From the NCBI RefSeq assembly GCF_030268005.1, contig NZ_BRZC01000007.1, forward strand, positions 372,001 to 436,000: 64,000 bases of DNA. The letters run 5' to 3'. This document shows, piece after piece, positions 61,844 through 64,000 of the stretch (positions are counted from its first letter, which is position 1; the number at the start of each line of letters is the position of its first letter). The stretch is from Microbacterium arabinogalactanolyticum. Lineage in GTDB: Bacteria > Actinomycetota > Actinomycetes > Actinomycetales > Microbacteriaceae. The translations under genes were made by a program, and so were the position numbers. Below the pieces are notes generated by a model. It saw only the letters and a list, made by a program, of their open reading frames with translations. It was not told the DNA's origin and did no database searches.

Positions 61844-62257
61844 TCAGCGCTGCAGGATGCGCTCGGCGAGGATCCGCCTGCTCTGCAGCACGTCGGACTC
61901 GGTCTGGGCGATGAGAGCCGCGACATCGTCGAAGCGCAGCGTCGGACGCATCCTCTCGTGCAGGAGTACCCGCATGAACCGGCCGTACAGGTCGAGATCG
62001 AGGTCGTGGACGTAGACCTCCACGCGCCGCGCCCGCTCCCCCGCGAACGTGGGATTCGTGCCGATGCTGACCGTGGCGCCCCACGGCGAGGAGCCGCTGC
62101 CGCCGATGAGCGCCGTCGCGACGTAGACGCCGTCCTCGGGGATGTCCGCATCGGGGCACGCCAGGTTCGCCGTGGGGAATCCGATCACGCGTCCTCGGCC
62201 GTCGCCGGGGACGACGCGCCCGCCGAGCGCGAGCGGGCCGCTGCGCGCCGGATTCAT
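61844..62257 (-). CDS. Stand-alone riboflavin kinase domain protein
   Basis: 137 residues from ATG 62255-62257, overlapping the flavin reductase stop as ATGA. Riboflavin kinase (RibF C-terminal) marks: GDGRGRVIGFPTANLACP (ATP/flavin loop), IGTNPTFAGERARRVEVYVHD, and LYGRFMRVLLHERMRPTLRFD followed by a conserved Glu/Asp helix. The FMN adenylyltransferase half of RibF is absent, so it would make FMN from riboflavin only. Coupled to a flavin reductase and controlled by PadR, probably to supply reduced FMN. Confidence 0.85.
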   Translation of the reverse strand: MNPARSGPLALGGRVVPGDGRGRVIGFPTANLACPDADIPEDGVYVATALIGGSGSSPWGATVSIGTNPTFAGERARRVEVYVHDLDLDLYGRFMRVLLHERMRPTLRFDDVAALIAQTESDVLQSRRILAERILQR

Positions 62258-62763
62258 CCGCGTGGCGGGTCGCCGACGATGCTGCGGTAGCGGCTCTGGT
62301 GGAACACGAGCGGCTCGATGCCGTCGAAGAGCTGCACGTCCGCGATCTCGTACAGCGCGATCTCGTGATCGCCGCCGTCGTAGGTGGCGTAGGGGCGGCA
62401 GGTGAGCCAGAGCGCGGCCCCGTCGACCAGCAGGGCACCCTGCTCCGCGCGCTGCATCGCCTGGTCGCCGAACCTGTCGCCCTCGCGAGAGGCGAGCCGA
62501 CGGGAGAACTGCTCCTGGTCGTGACCCAGCACGCTCATGCCCAGCTCGGGCACGCCGCGCAGCTGCGGCCACGTGCGCGAGGTACGGGCCGCACTGATCG
62601 CGACCAGCGCGGGCTCCAGCGAGATCGACGTGAAGGAGTTCACCGCCATGCCGACGGGCGCTCCCTCGACCTCGGCGGCGAGCGCGACCACGCCCGTCGG
62701 GTAGAGCGAGAAGGCGCGGCGCAGAGCGAGGTCACGGGTGAGCGGTTCTGCCACAGAGGTCAT
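62254..62763 (-). CDS. Flavin reductase-like (FMN-binding split barrel) protein
   Basis: 169 residues, AAGGAACCGGAG before the ATG. RRAFSLYPTGVVALAAEVEG, GMAVNSFTSISLEPALVAIS and YDGGDHEIALYEIADVQL are typical of short-chain flavin reductases that use NAD(P)H to reduce free FMN for two-component monooxygenases. No monooxygenase gene is inside the window. Overlaps the riboflavin kinase gene by four bases; divergent from padR. Confidence 0.87.
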   Translation of the reverse strand: MTSVAEPLTRDLALRRAFSLYPTGVVALAAEVEGAPVGMAVNSFTSISLEPALVAISAARTSRTWPQLRGVPELGMSVLGHDQEQFSRRLASREGDRFGDQAMQRAEQGALLVDGAALWLTCRPYATYDGGDHEIALYEIADVQLFDGIEPLVFHQSRYRSIVGDPPRG

Positions 62764-62777
62764 CTCCGGTTCCTTTC

Positions 62778-62789
62778 GTCAACTTTGAC
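62778..62789. promoter_or_regulatory. Inverted repeat in the flavin reductase promoter (possible PadR site)
   Basis: GTCAA-CT-TTGAC, followed by TATATAAAAC and GTACGACATCGTGATCA. This AT-rich stretch differs sharply from its surroundings and includes a -10-like TATAGT on the minus strand. PadR regulators bind such inverted repeats near the promoter of their divergent target. The ATG of padR itself follows a -10 TAGCAT (62851-62856). Confidence 0.5.
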
Positions 62790-62862
62790 TATATAAAACT
62801 GTACGACATCGTGATCATGCAAGACAACACGGATCCGGCCTCCAGCTGGATAGCATGGGCCC

Positions 62863-63462
62863 ATGTCGACCACACGCCTCGTCGTCCTCGGTGCCGTCAA
62901 GCAGTTCCAGCCGGTGCACGGCTACTTCCTGCGTCGCGAGCTGATGACCTGGCACATCGACGAGTGGGCGCGCATCCAGCCCGGTTCCATCTACAACGCG
63001 CTGCGCGCCCTCGAGGTCGACGGCTACATCGTCGAGAACGGCACGGTCGCCGAGGGCAAGCGTCCCGCGCGCACGACCTACCGGATCACCCCGTCGGGCG
63101 AGGTGGAACTGCAGCGGATGCTGCGCGAGAACCTCTGGAACGTGAAGCCGTTCGACACCGAGGCGATCATGACCATCGCGTCGTTCATGTTCGTCCTCAG
63201 CCGCCAGGAGGTCATCGCGGGCCTGGAGAACAGGCTCAGCAAGAGCGACTCGATCATCACGACCAACGGCTTCAACGTGCAGGACACGCTGCGATCCGAG
63301 ACCACGCCCAAGTACGTGCGGGAGATCTTCGACCTCTCCACCGCGCGCCTCACCGCCGAGAAGGAGTGGACCCTCGCGCTGCTGGAGCGCCTGCGCGCCG
63401 GCGAGTACCGCTTCGCCGGCGAGACGCCCGAGCCCGCGGACGCCGCTGCCTCCGAGGCCTGA
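62863..63462 (+). CDS. PadR family transcriptional regulator
   Basis: 199 residues from ATG 62863, six bases after -10 TAGCAT, so leaderless. Winged HTH: LVVLGAVKQFQPVHGYFLRRELM, SIYNALRALEVDGYIVENG, TTYRITPSGEVELQRML; the C-terminal part (SFMFVLSRQEVIAGLENRLSK) forms the dimer helices. Probably represses the divergent flavin reductase-riboflavin kinase operon until a phenolic or flavin-type ligand binds. Confidence 0.88.
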   Translation: MSTTRLVVLGAVKQFQPVHGYFLRRELMTWHIDEWARIQPGSIYNALRALEVDGYIVENGTVAEGKRPARTTYRITPSGEVELQRMLRENLWNVKPFDTEAIMTIASFMFVLSRQEVIAGLENRLSKSDSIITTNGFNVQDTLRSETTPKYVREIFDLSTARLTAEKEWTLALLERLRAGEYRFAGETPEPADAAASEA

Positions 63463-63490
63463 CCCGGACATCCGGCCCGGCCCGCGCCCG

Positions 63491-64000
63491 TCAGCGTCCG
63501 CGCACCAGCGCGTCGATCGTGTCGGGCGTGAGCGCATCCGTCGTCGCACCGCGATGACTCGCGACGATCGCGCCCGCCGCCGCCGCGCGCAGCAGGGCGT
63601 CGGCCAGGCGGATGCCGCCGGCCAGCGCCGCAGCCAGGGCACCGCAGAACGCGTCGCCCGCGCCCGTCGTGTCCACCGCATCGACGGGGAACGCCGGCAC
63701 GTACCAGGGCTCCTCCCCCGCGCGATGCAGCTCCACGCCGTCCGCACCGAGCGTGCGGATCACGATCGCCGCCCCGTCCGCATGCAGCCGCGCGACGCCG
63801 CCGAGCTCATCCGCCTCGGTCTCATTCACCACCAGGATGTCCGCATCGCCGAGAAGCGCGAGCGCGGCCTCGGCGGCGGGAGCCGCGTTGAGGATCGTCA
63901 GGGCGCCGGCGGCCCTCGCCGCGGCGAGCGCGGCGGCGACGGCCTCGACCGGCACCTCGAGCTGAGCGAGCACGACGGAGGCGCCGGCGACGTCGGCCGC
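63491..64000 (-). CDS. Ribokinase-like PfkB sugar kinase (5' end outside window)
   Basis: The last 169 residues are visible. NAAPAAEAALALLGDADILVVNETEADELGG is the ribokinase central region (in part), VDTTGAGDAFCGALAAALAGG (in part) is the catalytic anion hole with Asp, and ASHRGATTDALTPDTIDALV the end. Phosphorylates ribose or a similar sugar. The N-terminal substrate site is not in the window. Converges on padR. Confidence 0.85.
   Translation of the reverse strand, partial: AADVAGASVVLAQLEVPVEAVAAALAAARAAGALTILNAAPAAEAALALLGDADILVVNETEADELGGVARLHADGAAIVIRTLGADGVELHRAGEEPWYVPAFPVDAVDTTGAGDAFCGALAAALAGGIRLADALLRAAAAGAIVASHRGATTDALTPDTIDALVRGR

Noticed and set aside
62764..62862. FMN riboswitch before the flavin genes
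   Set aside because: The region is too short (99 bases) and AT-rich, with no RFN-element motif; a PadR operator fits better.

Overview
The window is high-GC actinobacterial chromosome, most like Microbacteriaceae (probably Microbacterium or a close relative). The indications are a DUF222/HNH endonuclease with a mycobacterial-type SOS box, many start codons 6-7 bases after a TANNNT -10 box (leaderless genes), carbohydrate ABC systems without their own ATPase, a MoxR-DUF58-transglutaminase operon, and a secE-nusG-rplKA-rplJL region beside tRNA-Trp. No prophage, insertion sequence or CRISPR array is visible. The genus call is an inference from gene content and style, not a database match.

Layout. 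1-13.4 kb: end of a molybdopterin gene pair (moaE partial, moaB), the HNH protein, a lytic-transglycosylase-like protein coupled to a rhomboid protease, a ureohydrolase, the SRP RNA, a large DECH helicase with odd C-terminal membrane segments, the MoxR/DUF58/transglutaminase operon and trhO. 13.4-23.6 kb: a catabolic cluster made of a PfkB kinase, a methionine-gamma-lyase-like PLP enzyme and a CUT1 ABC importer, divergent from an RpiR regulator and a TrpF-like protein, then an AceE/MdeB-like E1 enzyme with a divergent Lrp regulator. 23.6-29.3 kb: tRNA-Ser(GGA), a PAP2 phosphatase fused in frame to a GNAT acetyltransferase, an MFS exporter, and the reverse transsulfuration pair (cystathionine gamma-lyase/synthase and cystathionine beta-synthase). 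29.3-34.4 kb: a second CUT1 sugar importer under a divergent LacI regulator with four candidate operators.

34.4-43.4 kb: ribosomal protein and transcription genes (rplL, rplJ with an L10 leader and attenuator, rplA, rplK, nusG, secE, tRNA-Trp), interrupted twice by accessory genes: a YqaJ-type exonuclease, a small membrane protein, lysG/lysE and a DUF1801 protein between rplJ and rplA, and a WYL regulator with a VOC protein between rplK and nusG. 43.6-48.3 kb: an Hsp90-like ATPase followed by a 931-residue TPR protein. 48.3-52 kb: pyruvate oxidase (poxB), a decayed tetR, and an ECF sigma factor with a membrane partner. 52-61.8 kb: a putrescine/GABA catabolic operon (gabT, putrescine oxidase, universal stress protein, APC permease, two succinate-semialdehyde dehydrogenases) with a divergent PucR regulator. 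61.8-64 kb: a riboflavin kinase without an adenylyltransferase domain, a flavin reductase, a PadR regulator, and the end of a ribokinase-like gene.

The most unusual items are a 79-nt palindromic repeat present twice (48.3 and 51.9 kb), with a third element of the same architecture but different sequence at 35.6 kb; the Hsp90-TPR pair; the PLP enzyme/kinase/TrpF-like cluster, in which the TrpF-like protein lacks the catalytic cysteine; the stop-less PAP2-GNAT gene with a good internal ribosome binding site; the symmetric operator layout at the LacI/ABC divergent promoter; and a WYL regulator whose reading frame contains no ATG, GTG or TTG start in front of its helix-turn-helix.
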